In this document: piece after piece, positions 1-12,722 of the stretch
Layout of the letters: each line of letters begins with the position of its first letter
How positions within the stretch are numbered: position 1 is the stretch's first letter
Translations under genes and position numbers: made by a program
The notes under the pieces: model-generated
Databases searched by the model: none
Told to the model about the DNA's origin: nothing
The model's input: only the letters and a program-made list of their open reading frames with translations
DNA from: Viola odorata
Lineage: Eukaryota > Streptophyta > Magnoliopsida > Malpighiales > Violaceae
DNA: 64,000 bases
Assembly (NCBI GenBank): GCA_963691705.1
Contig: OY829541.1
Coordinates: 51,852,377-51,916,376 of the forward strand
Direction: 5' to 3'

Positions 1-91
1 CAAGTGTAAAATCAGATACAATAAATGACGAAAAAGATTTCCGATGAACTTGTAACTCAATAATAGTTAGTAGAAATTTATGGGGTCTTAC

Positions 92-1936
92 ATGTTGGGA
101 GATTATAGATTGTAGGAAAACAGTAGCATTGATTAGGATCTTGACTGATTTGGGCCCACTTAGATTTTCTGGGAGATACGACGAGACAGATGAACCGTAG
201 GCCCAATATCCAACTATACTCACACCATAATAAAACGCCAGCCCAACTGTAAACTGGAAATACAAGGCCTTCCTCATGTTCTTTTTCTCTGGACTGCGCA
301 GTGTTGACTGTATATAGTACCCGAAGAATAAACAAAAAAAGAACAGGAAAAAAATAAATCAAATTTATCATTTACAGAGTTAGACAAATCTGAATTTCTC
401 ATATATTTTTATATTAATATTAATTTGTGTAAATGTGGAAGAAATATTTTTAAAAAGACGATAATTGAAGGGACTAAATTTTTCCGATTAGATCATTTCT
501 CTAGACCCACGAGACCTAAATATGAATAGTTTTATTTCCAGGATGGATAAAATTGACACTAGTAGAGAGAAACAAAATTAACTCTTGTTTCAATTCCCTA
601 ATTAATTACTTGCGTTGTTGAAAGAGTATTTTTCAGGTGAGAAAATAACATTTGGTGAACTAAAAACTACCGAAACTATTTTTTTATTTTTATTTTTATT
701 TTTTGAAATACGGTACGGCACGGGACCAAATCAACAAAACCTGCATTTCTGGTAGCATTCCGGATGTGTTGCAAAAGAGAATGGCAGAAATTGCACCGAA
801 GGAATTGAACACCTGATCCAATTTGCTCCCACTAATCTCATAGTTTCTGTTGGTGTTGGATCTTCCTTCAAACAAAAACATGTTAATGAATATTACAGAA
901 AAATCAAAATAATTAACAGATAATTAATAAGCTTTAATTACTCACCATCTTTAACTAAGACAAGCAAAAGCAACAAAACATAGAAAGAAGTGAGGAAGGC
1001 AGATACTCCCAGCCAGATCTTCATTGCTGACATTGTTGGGATGAAGCATGCAAACATGAAATAGGCCACTCCACTCAAGACGATGTAATACTGGATCCTT
1101 AACGGAGAATTGCTGAATTCTGAATTCATTCCCTGGTTAATTTTGAACAAAATTATTAATATACTTGATGGGTTACTCGTCTCAGACTCGACCTCCAGTT
1201 ATGCTGATACTTTATAACAGATCTCTACTCGCTCAATGGCTTCGTACTACTTTTACGGCTTCTTGGAAAAAGAAGAAGAAGCATGAATATAAGGGCCTAT
1301 TACCTTCAAGGCTATGGCGGCAAGGAGGGTGAAGCCCATGTTTATAAGAAGAAGGGTGAAAAATTGAAGAACCCACGTGATATAATACATATTTTTCCCG
1401 TAAACATGGCCCATAAGATCTCTATACCGAGTGAACCTTTTGCCGTTAACAAAATGAAATGCGGCCAAAAGCCAGTTAGCATAAGCCGTGTAGAGCCCGA
1501 CCACGACCAGGCAAATTAAACCCCATTTCCACCCTAATGGCCTCAACATAAGGTTTGAAAAACTAAGAATGTAGCCGCAATTGAAGCTAGTCACCAGCAG
1601 CATTCCAATTTGGTACCATGGATCTTCAAAGTTCATATAGCCAAAAAAAAAATGTGAAGAGGTGTTAGATAACTAGAAAATTAAAAGAAAAGAAAAATTA
1701 AGAAGTGGAAAGAATATTTTAAAAAAAAGTATCATAATATTAACAAAACAAATGAATATTAAGTGCCGATTACTCCGTGTTCGAGCTGAGCACAATTAAG
1801 ACGTACCACGGCCGGTAGGATGAGCAGAAGTGACACTATGGTCTCCATTTTGAGTACCATATCCGTTTGATTCACCTCGTTGATCTATGTTAGGAGCTTC
1901 TATGTTGGCTAATCTTGTACCGTTTTCTGTTCCCAT
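92..1936 (-). CDS. Proline transporter-like amino-acid permease (AAAP/ProT family), 3' part off the window
   Basis: This is a membrane amino-acid/H+ symporter of the plant ProT branch, which by family knowledge imports proline, betaine or GABA at the plasma membrane. Five exons read on the minus strand: 1807-1936, 1304-1623, 946-1132, 741-865 and 92-307. All have GT/AG junctions and phases close to 326 codons. Exon 1 is a hydrophilic N-terminus starting MGTENGTRLAN. Exon 2 gives the family motif DPWYQIG followed by the first membrane helices and the RYRDLMGHVYG loop. Exon 3 has helices ending IWLGVSAFLTSFY. Exon 4 carries KLDQVFNSFGAISAILF and SGMLPEMQ. Exon 5 has KALYFQFTVGLAFYYG and GYWAYGSS. 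The donor after exon 5 is at 91, so roughly the last quarter of the protein lies left of position 1. No stop or frameshift is visible. Substrate within the ProT group cannot be told from this part. Confidence 0.85.
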
Positions 1937-4108
1937 AATTGTGTTTCCCTTGAAGAAATGAATTAGCTTTGTCGCAGCTGCTTCCTTAAATGTGCACCTG
2001 TCGCCCTATAAGTCCACGATGGCCGGGCATGTTGCACCAAAATACAATCATAAAAGAAAACGTCTCTCTTTTTGGAATTGATTTGTCGCGTATAATTTGG
2101 ATTTCCCGTTCATTTTATTTTTGGCCAAAGCCAAGAAGAAAGTACGTGTTATAAAAAATTGTATTCCAAAACCAAATTAGAATCACTATATATGACGAAA
2201 AACAGGTGTTTCTCTATAATTAATATAATAAAGTTATACATATGCTCCCAAGATTAACAACTAACCAATGTAAAAATCATTTACCTAATTATTCAAGAAT
2301 AACCAAAAGTAAATTTCAAAATAATAATAATAATAATCAAAATTATGGATCCATTCATTCATAATCGCCATTTGCCAAAATTTCTCAAATAATACTCTGC
2401 GTGCATTTAATAACTCTAAAATAACACATTCCCTCCGACGAAATGGAATTTATCTTTAAATTTTTATCATAATAAAAAATATTGCGATAATTTAATTCAT
2501 ATGAAAATTAAAAAATAAGATCAATTCATTAAACAGGGTTAATTGAGATGAATGTATCAAATTAAAGATAGCAATTTAAAATTTAATAATTGCATGAACA
2601 AAACACCCATTAAGCCATTGTAAAATGAATGTGATGTGTGATTTATTGTACATATTTGGGAGATCCATCATGCACTGCTTTCTCCACGGGGCAGGTGATG
2701 GAGATTTTAGATTTGGTTCTTGTTGATGACCGTGACCGTGAACAATATGGAAAAAAGCTAGCTGCCACTGTGCCACATAAGCAATCAATTTCCTCAGTCG
2801 GCCTTTTAATTGGCTTCTTTTCTTTTTCTTATTTTGTTCATCAATAATTGCTCAACCTTACATGACATGTCTCAAGTCTCAACTTTAGTATAGGCCAATA
2901 ATATGACTTTGACTAATAATCATCCACATTGTTCTAACGTAAGTACCCTTACTTATATAATTTGGTACCTAATGATAGTTGTATGTTTAACGTACCCTTA
3001 TTTCGTGCTCTTAAAAGAGTAATTATATGATGATTTACTTGCGCTTAATTGGATCTCTCAATCAATAAAATAGATATATGTGAGGATTGGTGGTTATATT
3101 CATAATGAGTTAATAAAATTTAAATTTGAAAATATTATCCACCTCGATGGTGGTAGTATAGGATCAACCTCCGAGAAAATTTGAAGTTTCCTACTAATTG
3201 AACGATCAATCTAGTCACATTTAGATAGAAAACCTAAACTATTTTATAATTTTTCCATAGAGTGACAATCAACACGGAAAGTTCACGTGAATTCTAATTT
3301 CTATGGGTACCTAATTTTTAATTATTTTGGCAAACCACGTAACCATGCCATGTCGTGCTCAATCATTTCACCGTGTTGAATTCGGAGAAATTATACACTA
3401 TTTCTGAATTTTTATCTCAGTGTGTACACAAAAATCGTCCAACCAATACATGCCACGATATTAATGGTTGGTTAAAAGTCACTACTCTCCCGATCCAAGA
3501 TCTGCCACATAATTAATTAATCCATCCCATCAATATGGTCAATAGTTTTAATTAATCAAAAACAAAACCGTATATTTTATCAGGATTAAATTAAAACCCT
3601 AAAACACCTTCTTCTTGTTTTGTTGTTGATATAAAACGATCTTCAATTTGAAAAAAAACCAGCTTTTCATTACTGTCGTAGAGTAATAATTAATTCCAAA
3701 TGAGAAATCAGAATAGTTTGAGAGCAAAGAGAAACTGACTGTAAGTTGAGCATCTTGTGCTCTTTAAATCCGCATTTGAATAACCATGGAAAATGGTGCA
3801 ATGTAATCAAGAAATTAATTTCCAGAAATACTAATTGATTTAATCAAAAGAATCTGAAGGTAGCAAACAAGTATATCCCATTGAAGACCGTCTGCAATGG
3901 AGAAGGCTCCTTCTATGTTAGCTATTCGTTGAATAGATTAAATTCTCATTGAAGATTTTTTTCCAGAGCCGTTAAGAACAAAAACAAAAAAGAGGTTTTA
4001 GGGTTTTGATTTAATCCTGCTGGGAACGATTAACGATAACAAATCAGGGATTAATTAATTAAAACTATTTACTATAGTGATGATGAGGTGGATTAATTAA
4101 TTATGTGT
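1937..4108. other. Intergenic, upstream of the transporter gene
   Basis: AT-rich sequence between the transporter start and the first MITE. I see no coding frame with family resemblance, no RNA gene and no transposon ends. The short open frames near 2576-2847 look random. Confidence 0.6.
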
Positions 4109-4110
4109 TA

Positions 4111-4377
4111 CTTCCTCTGATTCCAAATAAATGACTTCCTCCCATTCCAATATTCAGTAGGGAACGCATATTAAGGAGGCCGGATGACTCACTATTTGAC
4201 CCCAAAAAATTCCGTACTTTTTTCAAACGTACGTTAATCCTTAACGTATTTCCGAGAAAAAATTAGGGACAAAATTGTTTCAAATAGTGACTGTTTCGAC
4301 CGCTTTAATATACGTGCCGGAACACGGGAACAGTAAAAGCAAATCCTAAAACGACGTTTATTAGGAACCGGAGGGAG
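4111..4377. mobile_element. Stowaway-like MITE
   Basis: A non-coding element of 267 bp begins CTTCCTCTGATTCC and ends GGAACCGGAGGGAG, an imperfect terminal inverted repeat of the CTCCCTCCG type that marks Tc1/mariner-derived Stowaway MITEs. It is flanked by TA on both sides (4109-4110 and 4378-4379), the expected target duplication. The inside is AT-rich and has no open frame. Its inner sequence resembles the MITE at 11935. It would have been mobilised in trans by a mariner transposase. Confidence 0.75.
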
Positions 4378-4379
4378 TA

Positions 4380-5308
4380 GTTTTTATGGAATAAGCGATC
4401 GTTCTGTAATGTATAATTTCTCCACCACTACTTAAATTTTTAGAATTTTCAAATTTTAAATTTTGTCGGTCTGAATTTATTATATTAACTGAGTTTGGGC
4501 CTAGAGAAGGAAAGCCCAACTTTAAAAGTAACTTAATGGGCTTGGGCCGGCCAAGCAAACAATTGCCTTAAAATATTTTGTTTCAAATTAATTAATTACT
4601 CACTTGCTTGTGAAACCGAAAAATCTTAGGTAGAACTGACAATTATGTGCCAATTACTATCATACACATGCATGTTTAGTCAGGAAGGATAGCTCACAGG
4701 ATTATTTTTTGTTCAAATTGAGGTTTTTCTCATCTTCTTCCCCTAGGTAGAACTGTAAATTAAGAAATTTGTAGACAATATCACTCAATTTTAAGTTTGT
4801 TGATTTGTAAATAACTCATCAGTTGTCAGCATGTAATAAATTATTAGATTTGAGTTTCAAGTTAGAATTCGAAACCGCGGCAAATTTTCGAGTAGTACGT
4901 AAATCTAATAAAAAGAACATTAAAATTATCGGTAAAGATCAATAAAATTGCAGCTCTCGTATAATTTCTCTAACCGTATCGCACAAAAGTAATCATATGG
5001 AGGAGGAGGAATCATCTACAAGAAGAACTGAATGAGAATTAGAAACAAACCGGCCACTGAAAAGTGAAACCGACGGGAAAAGATCTTCTGCAGCTCGCTT
5101 TGTACGACAGGTCGTTTGAACCAAAAATTAACGAGCTTTTGGACCAGAAAGCCCATAAGCCCACCTAGCAATAATTTAAGCATTTTGCTTTGGTCGTATC
5201 GCATTTCGCAAGAAAAACAGGTCTCTTGCTCAAATATCTTCTCCTTTCTCTGCCTCTTATCCTCAACCCAACCCTCCTCTAAAACCCCTATTTTTCTCCC
5301 TCTCTAAA
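4380..5308. other. Intergenic and CP31 5' leader
   Basis: AT-rich spacer followed by a pyrimidine-rich leader (about 5220-5308, many CTC and TCT runs) just before the CP31 start, typical of plant nuclear genes for chloroplast proteins. A TATA box could not be chosen with confidence. Confidence 0.5.
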
Positions 5309-7540
5309 ATGGCGGCAACAGCAGCATCCACCTTCAAGCCTCTCTCGAAAATGCTGGACTCGTCATGCATCTTCTCATCCCCTTTCATCTTCACCTCAAA
5401 ACCACCAGCTCCGCAACACCAATGTTTGTCCATGTCATTGAAACAACCCATCAAGCTCTACCTCTCATATTCTCATTCTTCTTTACCCCTCTCTATAAAA
5501 TCCAACACCCGTTTCACTAAAACCCCATTTGTCGCCCAAACCTCAGACTGGGCCCCACAACAATCGGAAGGAGATGGCGCGGAAGGTGAAGAAAGTGATG
5601 GTGTTGAGGCGGGATTGTCTGATTTCGACCAGGCGGAAGGGGAGGATGCTTCGGTAGAGGCAATTGCGGAGAGTGGCGAAGATGGTGGTGAGTTTAGAGA
5701 AGGGGACTTTGTGGAGCCACCTGAGGATGCTAAGGTTTATGTTGGGAACTTGCCGTATGATGTGGACAGTGAGAAGTTGGCCATGTTGTTTGAGAAAGCT
5801 GGAACCGTTGAGATTGCTGAGGTGAAAAGTCAAGTTTTTTAGTTGATCTGTCTGTTTGTTGTAGTTGTTTCAAGGGTTTTTGGGATATTCTGAGGTTGGG
5901 TTGTGTTTGATTTGTGTGATATGTGTTTGTAGGTCATTTACAACAGGGCAACTGATACAAGTCGTGGATTCGGGTTCGTGACAATGAGTACTGTTGAAGA
6001 AGCTGAGAAGGCCGTGGAATTGTTTCATCGCTATGTAAGTTTCCTTCCTGTCTCTTAGACTTTTTCGACAGTAGATTCAGTACATTGAATTTTATGAGAT
6101 CTTCCAGTAACTGCAGATGAGGGAAAGGAAATAGGCAGTGTGTTATTAGATATGAAGTCTTACATGAACATGACTATTATTTCGTGAGGAATGATGGGTG
6201 CTGGAATAAGTGAACATGTGGTAGGTTTCAGCTCACTTAAGGTGCTTAATAGCTGAAGTAGTTAATGAGAGCGATTGTAGAATGTTGAATCTACTTTGCA
6301 GTGGAGGAAACCAACAAGTCCTATGGCATGGGCTCAGTGTTTCCTGTTTGCACTTAAATATGGAGTGCTGTAGGTGGGTAATAATTTCTGACTTATGTTG
6401 AAGGGCTAGGATTAATGATCATAATTGGAGATCTGCAGATCACATCGAGGCAAATTAAAGTCTTCTTTAAGTGATTCTGCATGTATGTATCAGTCGAATC
6501 ATATGCTGTTGATAGACGTCCATGGCTAATTGTTGGTTTAATGCGGTTGTTTCCATAGAGATGCTGGTGATGAAAACTTGTTAAAACTCGGTGTCTGTTG
6601 ATAATTCGCTATCAACTCACAAATTAACTCATCTATTTATTCTGTCAGCTGAAACATTTTGAAGTTTTTTTGCTAGTTGCTGTGTTGATTTTGACAGCAT
6701 AGATGGAAGTTGTAAATCAGGACTGTGTTGCTACCAATTTGACAAATTAGGTCACTGTAGACCAGAATTGATGTTGATCTCAATGAATTTATTGGCTTCT
6801 CAAAATATTAGCCTCATTTTTTTGCTTATCTGCTTATCTGCTTATCTGTTTTCCTGTTGGTGTGCTATGCAGTGATAACTTAGAGTAGCTCATAGTTCAT
6901 AACCTTGCTTGGACTTGTAATAGTGATGAATATTTGGGATACTCATTTCATTTCATAATTGATTGTGAAACTTTGGACATTGGATCCCTGACAATGCTTT
7001 GTTGCCAGTTTGTGCTTTGCTTTCCTCGACTAACTTGTTTTCAAATTTGGTTATCAATTGGAACAGGATTTAGGTGGAAGACTCTTAACTGTAAACAAGG
7101 CATCCCCTAGAGGAGCTAAGGTAGAACGCCCCCCACGTGTGTCTCAACCTGGCAATAAAATCTATGTGGGTAACCTGTCATGGGATGTGGATGATTCCCG
7201 ACTGGAGCAAGTTTTCAGTGAACATGGAAAGGTGGTGAGTGCTCGAGTAGTAATGGACAGAGACACTGGTCGTTCACGTGGTTTCGGCTTTGTAATCATG
7301 TCAAGTGAGACTGAGTTGAATGAAGCCATAGCAGCTCTTGATGGACAGGTATCAGAGACAAAATTAAGGACATGATTTCCTATTGTTGTTATAAAACTAA
7401 AACACTGCGAGTGTGTTCTTATACTGTTAGTAATGTTGTTTGATTTCTATTTGAATTTCTTTCTTTTTTGTTTTCAGAGTCTGGATGGAAGGGCACTCAG
7501 AGTAAATGTTGCCGAGGATCGACCAAGGCCTTCCTATTGA
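5309..7540 (+). CDS. CP31: Chloroplast RNA-binding protein, CP31/cpRNP type (two RRMs)
   Basis: Exons 5309-5821, 5933-6034, 7067-7348 and 7478-7540 join to a 319-residue protein. By family knowledge CP31-type ribonucleoproteins bind chloroplast transcripts, stabilise mRNAs and support RNA editing. The Ser/Thr-rich N-terminus, about 70 residues, looks like a chloroplast transit peptide. An acidic Glu/Asp/Gly-rich stretch follows (about 80-135), the hallmark of the CP31 subgroup. RRM1 (about 141-218) has RNP2 VYVGNL and RNP1 RGFGFVTM, and RRM2 (about 235-311) has IYVGNL and RGFGFVIM. The C-terminus [14 protein letters not shown] is typical. ATG 5309 is the first in frame and precedes the transit peptide. 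Retention of intron 1 would stop at 5840. The gene is convergent with PIMT, and nothing looks damaged. Confidence 0.93.
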
Positions 7541-8484
7541 GCAGATGATTTAGGTACAAATTATGCTGGAGGTGGATAGCTGGTTGATATTATGTTTCTA
7601 TTTTGTTATTTTTTGAAATTCTGGGTATCAAATTTTTGGCTAGCTCTATGTGGAGTATCTTCAATAGGAAGGAATGGTCCTCAAATTCTTTTCTATTGTT
7701 CCTTGGCTTTATATTATATTACTACTAAAAATGGTTATTTTCTTCTATCTTAGCCTTGTTGTGAGAAGTGGTGACTCAAAATGCCAACTCCTTGGAGATG
7801 AATTCTCCTTTTTTCTTATAATTACAGATACAGCATAGCTAAAATACTGATGATCAAGCTCTAATCTTGCGTTGGTGAGAACGTAAATCCATGCTAGTCA
7901 TGCTTCTTGTAATCTGCAAATAGGAAGATTTCCGATTACTCTTATTACCACGTAGATGTGTTCTTGAAACATTCAAGTCTTTCTCACATCTTTCCCTCAT
8001 CAATTATATCATCACTATCATCCTGTAATTTATTCACAACATCCATGGGTTCACAATAGCCAAAAGAAACTTTCTAAGCAGTAACGATGCGCCGGGAGCT
8101 GACATTTTTGACACCATATCATAGCTGCAAGAAATCCTTCGTCACCACAAGTTCCAAGGCTTTAAAGAAACACCAATCCTAACCACGGTCGGAATTAGTA
8201 AAGGATTTGATTTATATATTTTTCTGATTTTGAAACGACAATTTTTTTTTTGGAAGTCTTTATATTCTTGGTTTAAAAACTGCACCAATGGACAAATTCT
8301 GAAATTATATTATTTACAAGTTCATAACAGAATCTGAAAACCACAAGCTTATGGAGGAGATCGTGAGCACCATTTCATAGTCCATACCATCTGTACAGTA
8401 AGTCATTCACAACGATCTGAAATTAACATTGACATCCATTTTAGTATTTTCTCCAACTAGAGACATCTCGATAAACATCCGCAC
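7541..8484. other. Convergent 3' region between CP31 and PIMT
   Basis: Non-coding, AT-rich sequence that should hold the 3' UTRs of both flanking genes, which point toward each other. No separate gene or transposon end is seen. Confidence 0.6.
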
Positions 8485-10797
8485 TTAGTAGCCCCGTAGC
8501 TGAGCATCCCGACTTGTTAAAGGAACATACCGAACTGATGTTTCATCCCGAATGCTAATAGAACCATCCTGGCTTTTGTCAATGACTTTCAAATCCTGGA
8601 ATATGTTACCAACTGGAATCACCATTCTGCCACCTGGCTTTAACTGATCAAGGAGTGCCTTTGGAATTTCTGGTGCTGCTGCCCCAACATGGATAGCATC
8701 ATAGGGTGCAAACTCTGGCCATCCTTCCCTTCCATCTATTAGTCATCAAGTAAACATCAAATCTAGGTATTAGCATCGAGAAACATGACTTGGTGAAATA
8801 TAATCCGTCTATGAAAGCAAAAACCAAGAAATCAATCACAAATAGGTAGCTAGTTGTCAATCCAACTAAAGATGCCAAAAGTATATGAATAATTTCTCCA
8901 ATCCATCAGGAAGGCTTTCATAACTAAAATCTAATATGAAAATCTCAACTTGTGGCCGACAAGAAAGTATCCATAACTTCCTCCAAGATTTTTTTTTCTC
9001 CTGAACAAATATTCATTTTTTTGAGGTTCAGGAACTTACCACCAGGATGCACTGAGAGGGAACCATCTTTCAATAATGGAGCTGCAGCACTTTTCTCAAT
9101 GTTCTTGATGGATGAATTAACCAGTTCTGGAATATGTTCCACACCAACAGTACGACCTTGCGCTCCAACCATAATTGCCATGCATGCTGTCAAATACCCA
9201 GTCCCTGTAAACAGAAATCAAAGGAAGAAACTCAGGATGCTAGTCACACACCAAAGCATATTGTGGCTATATGCAAAAAAAACATACAGAATCAAAAATG
9301 CAACAGCATTGCATTAATCTGACGTGCACTTAAATTCTAAATGATAAACAGGCACTGATCTTTTCAGACCCTAACGAGACAACCTCACGCAAGAGCCTGC
9401 ATTACTAAATGCAGCCATCAACCCACTCTCAGCTTTGTTGATTTGTGGAACCATAAACAGAACGAAAAAGCACCTGAGCCAACATCCAAGGCATGCATGC
9501 CAGGCGTCAAATGTTCCTCCAACAACTGAAGGCACATTGCATGCATATGGGGTGCAGAAATAGTAGCATTGTAACCAATTGACATAGGGCTGTCAACATA
9601 AGCAGGAGTCCCATCTGGAACAAACAACGCCCTATCAATAGTATCCATCACTTCAGCCACCTTTTTTGAGCTGATCACTCCATAATGCTGTAAATGCTCC
9701 ACCATAGCCTTATTCTTAGCAAGACCACTGCCAGACCAGAATCGCTGTAAAGTGCCAAAAATAATTTCAATGCACCATTCACACAGAAACAGAATTAAGT
9801 GAAAGAAAGGGGGAAAAAAAACAAGAAACTACAGAGCTCTACTATGCAATCATCACACTCAATAAACAACAGGTTAGTGCTTGTAACGATAGACCTGGGA
9901 TTCATCCCCACAGCCACAGCTATTTTACTACAAAACAATGCTTCAGCCTTTGTTTAAAAACATGAGACCAACAAATCTTGAAAGTAGATCTGTTCTTCCA
10001 CACACCCCTGGGGGCCTACGCTACAGGTGGATATGCCGCACAAGAAATTGGCAGTATAAGAAATGCTAATTGCCAATCCAATTCGAGATGCCAATCCGAT
10101 TGTTCTAAACAATACTTTGAAAGTAAACTATCAATTAATTTGCTGAATGAATCAAATATTGCCAAATCAACATCGTAATATACTTTGTAAAACATCCTAA
10201 AAGCTCCAGGTGAAGTGATCAACAATAAAAAGGCAACATAATACATTAAAGCATCAATCTTGTATACCACAATCTTCCAGCATTATAACGCAATTCCTAA
10301 TCTGAACCAAAGACAACCAAATTAAAACGCTGCTTCCTTAGACTTTAGAGAAGAAAAATAATCACAAAAGGCAGCTCAATGTCTAGCCAATCAAAGCTAA
10401 AACCAACAAAAGCTCCTAAATTTATCCATTCATCCTCTCATTTCTTCACTTTATCACAAAACCCACATCACCAATAAGCCTAGAAAGCTCAAACAAACAC
10501 TTACAAAACACATAAACAACAAAAAAAAAAAAAGGAAAAGGAAAAGAAGATAAGGGTCTTAAGTACCTCCATCGTGAAGCAAAAAGAGTTCCCCGTAAGG
10601 AGGAAAGAACTGATTTTCCTTGGGAAATAAAAAGAGAATAGAGCGGGAAACTTTGTTCGGAGGTAGTAATTCCTGCTGCTGGGCAGACGGTGGTGAAAGT
10701 GGTGGTAGTTGCGGAGAGTTAAGAGATGCTTAAAAGGGGGAGTGTAATTGCGGTACCCATACGCGATTACTGGTGATAGAGGCATAGGCTGTGGCAT
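8485..10797 (-). CDS. PIMT: Protein-L-isoaspartate O-methyltransferase with organelle-type leader (PIMT2-like)
   Basis: Exons on the minus strand are 10567-10797, 9474-9744, 9040-9204 and 8485-8735, giving 305 residues. The enzyme uses S-adenosylmethionine to methylate L-isoaspartyl residues in aged proteins, starting their repair. The core begins RFWSGSGLAKNKAMVEHL. It contains VDSPMSIGYNATISAPHMHA, the SAM-binding motif LDVGSGTGYLTA built across the exon 2/3 junction, GVEHIPELV, and APYDAIHVGAAAPEIP. The last segment VRYVPLTSRDAQLRGY is close to the usual plant C-terminus. Exon 1 adds about 75 residues rich in Arg, His, Tyr, Phe and Ser, like the leader of PIMT2-type enzymes. A second in-frame ATG (10570-10572) sits two codons before the exon 1 donor and would give a leaderless form. 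All introns are GT/AG and phases close. Confidence 0.92.
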
Positions 10798-11932
10798 TTC
10801 TTCTTTTTATTTTATTTTCCCTTTTTTTTTAATGTTTGGGCTTTTCTTGTTTGTTCTTTTTTCTTCTTTTTGCCTCCACGAACTCTAGCGCCTTCTCGTC
10901 GAGCTGGTTCGTTTCATAGCATGACACGATTGCACCTCGTCGCCATGTAGTGCGGGAGGACGTAACATTTGGGCTTGTTGGACTCGATTGTGGGCTTTTA
11001 TGGGCTTTCTCTGTTCCAATTTACAAGTAGATGTAGAAAGAAGTGTGAAACTGGAGCTAACCTTTGCATCAACACTTGAAGCCGATTGCAGGAATAAGAA
11101 TGGAAGAATAATTCTGTTCGTCAAACAGATTGCCCTTAGATAAAATTAATTTTTTATTTGAAAAAAATACCTAATAAGATTCAAAAAGAAATTTTGGACC
11201 CGATTTGAGTCGATCTTAAAACTCGGTTATGGCTATTGTTATACTTTGTAACTCTAGTTAAGAAAAAAGAGGTTCTCCACTATCATTACTAGATTTTCAA
11301 AAGATTAAATAAGCATGACAAGAAAAACGCTTCTAAACAGCTATGTTTAAGATATGCATTATTGTTTTAGGAGAGATTGAGTTACAGAATACGGACATGG
11401 GTATATTTCGGTTGGAACTATGTTTTCTCGCTTTTGTATTAAAGTTTAGGGATGTACAAGAATCGGTCTGGATTGGGAACCGGACCAAAACCATTCTTTT
11501 TTTTATCTGGATAGGACTGACCTATTTTTATTTTATTTTTTACCCGGACCGAAAAATTCCGATTCTCCTCCCTTCAAATTCGAGAACCGGCCGGTAGAAC
11601 CGGTAGTTCCGGTTCTCCTACGCTTAGCCGGTGGACTCCGTAGGCGTATTTCTATTTTTTATTTTATTTTATCTTTGATCGAACGGCTCAAAACAAGGGG
11701 AAGACTTTGACTTGACTGGCAAACGCATTTTTAAGGTGGGGTTGACTTGAAGGCACTACAATCAATTCCAAAGAGGCTCCGGTGGGCCTAGGAGTGTGAC
11801 GGGAAAGAAACATCACAACGAAGTCGTATTTTCTTTTCCTTTTATTCTTTCTTTTTTTTGGTTTTTTCCCGTGACCGCGTGAGTTAGAGTTTGTGCAGTA
11901 TTCCGTTTTATTTTTCTCCACCACATATTTTA
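10798..11932. other. Intergenic, upstream of PIMT
   Basis: Promoter side of PIMT, then AT-rich spacer. Around 11450-11620 there is a GAACCGG/CCGGTTC-rich stretch that recalls a worn hAT-type MITE, but I could not find both ends. No gene is supported. Confidence 0.45.
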
Positions 11933-11934
11933 TA

Positions 11935-12125
11935 CTCACTTCGGTCTCGATTAATTGTCCATTGTTACTATTTCGGCCGCCTCATAAAACGGCCAAAATA
12001 GTAACTATATGAAATTTTTTTACAACGTATATTAATCCGTCACGTACGTTGAAGAAAAATTTCAAATTTTTTTGAAATCATATAGTTACTATTTTGAAAT
12101 GTGTGCTGGAATAGTAAAATAATAA
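11935..12125. mobile_element. Left part of a Stowaway-like MITE split by the MULE
   Basis: The left end reads CTCACTTCGGTCTCGATTAATT after the TA at 11933-11934. The matching end, AATTAATCGAGACCGGAGGGAG, lies at 24875-24896, followed by TA. The two halves meet exactly if the MULE and one copy of its 9-bp target duplication are removed, restoring an element of about 210 bp. Non-coding. Confidence 0.75.
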
Positions 12126-12640
12126 GGGGAAATAGTTTTTACCACCCTTGAACTATCGACCAAAACCACAAACTTCCCCTGAACTTCATTTTTTAAAGTA
12201 CGACTCCCCTGAACTATTGTTTTCGAGCAAAAAGACCCCCTCCGTCCATTTTCACTAACTGTGCCGTTAAAGTCACTCCCTATTGCCGGTTTGGGGTGTT
12301 TTTTTTACCTATTGCACCCATTAATTAATTAAACTTGTTGTTTTGATTTGTTTTGAAACAAATAATTAATTTTGTTTTGATTTGGTTTTGGAATAATTAT
12401 TTTTTCTCAAAACCAAAGAAGCCCCGTCCCTTCTTTGTCAAAACAGAAGAGAAACAAATAGAAAAAAAGAAGAACAATCGCGAGCGAGGAAGAGAAGAGA
12501 GACGATTCTGGGTGTTAAAGTGAAGAGAGCCGATTCAGATCTGGGTGTCGAACCCCTGGTAGAAGACGACGAAGCAGAGAAGACGATAGGTGGAAGGGCA
12601 GCGGAAAGTTAGGGTTCCTGAGAAGACGATAGGTAGAAGA
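12126..12640. repeat. Left terminal inverted repeat of the MULE
   Basis: The sequence matches the reverse complement of 24567-24867 and then of 18630-18835. Similarity is near-perfect to about 12530 and then patchy to about 12640, just before the GRF gene start. Confidence 0.85.
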
Positions 12641-12722
12641 CGAAGAGAAGAGGGGTTCGTTTGAGAAGAGGTCGCGGCAGCAAGCAATTACTGATTCACG
12701 GCGAAATTGCATCTCCACCGCC

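Noticed and set aside
1283..1519. Plus-strand frame over transporter exon 2
   Set aside because: Antisense shadow of a well-supported exon with conserved transporter motifs.
11450..11640. Possible hAT-type MITE (TAGGGATGTACAAG start, CCGGTTC-rich)
   Set aside because: Only one end is suggestive. I could not find the matching inverted end or an 8-bp duplication.
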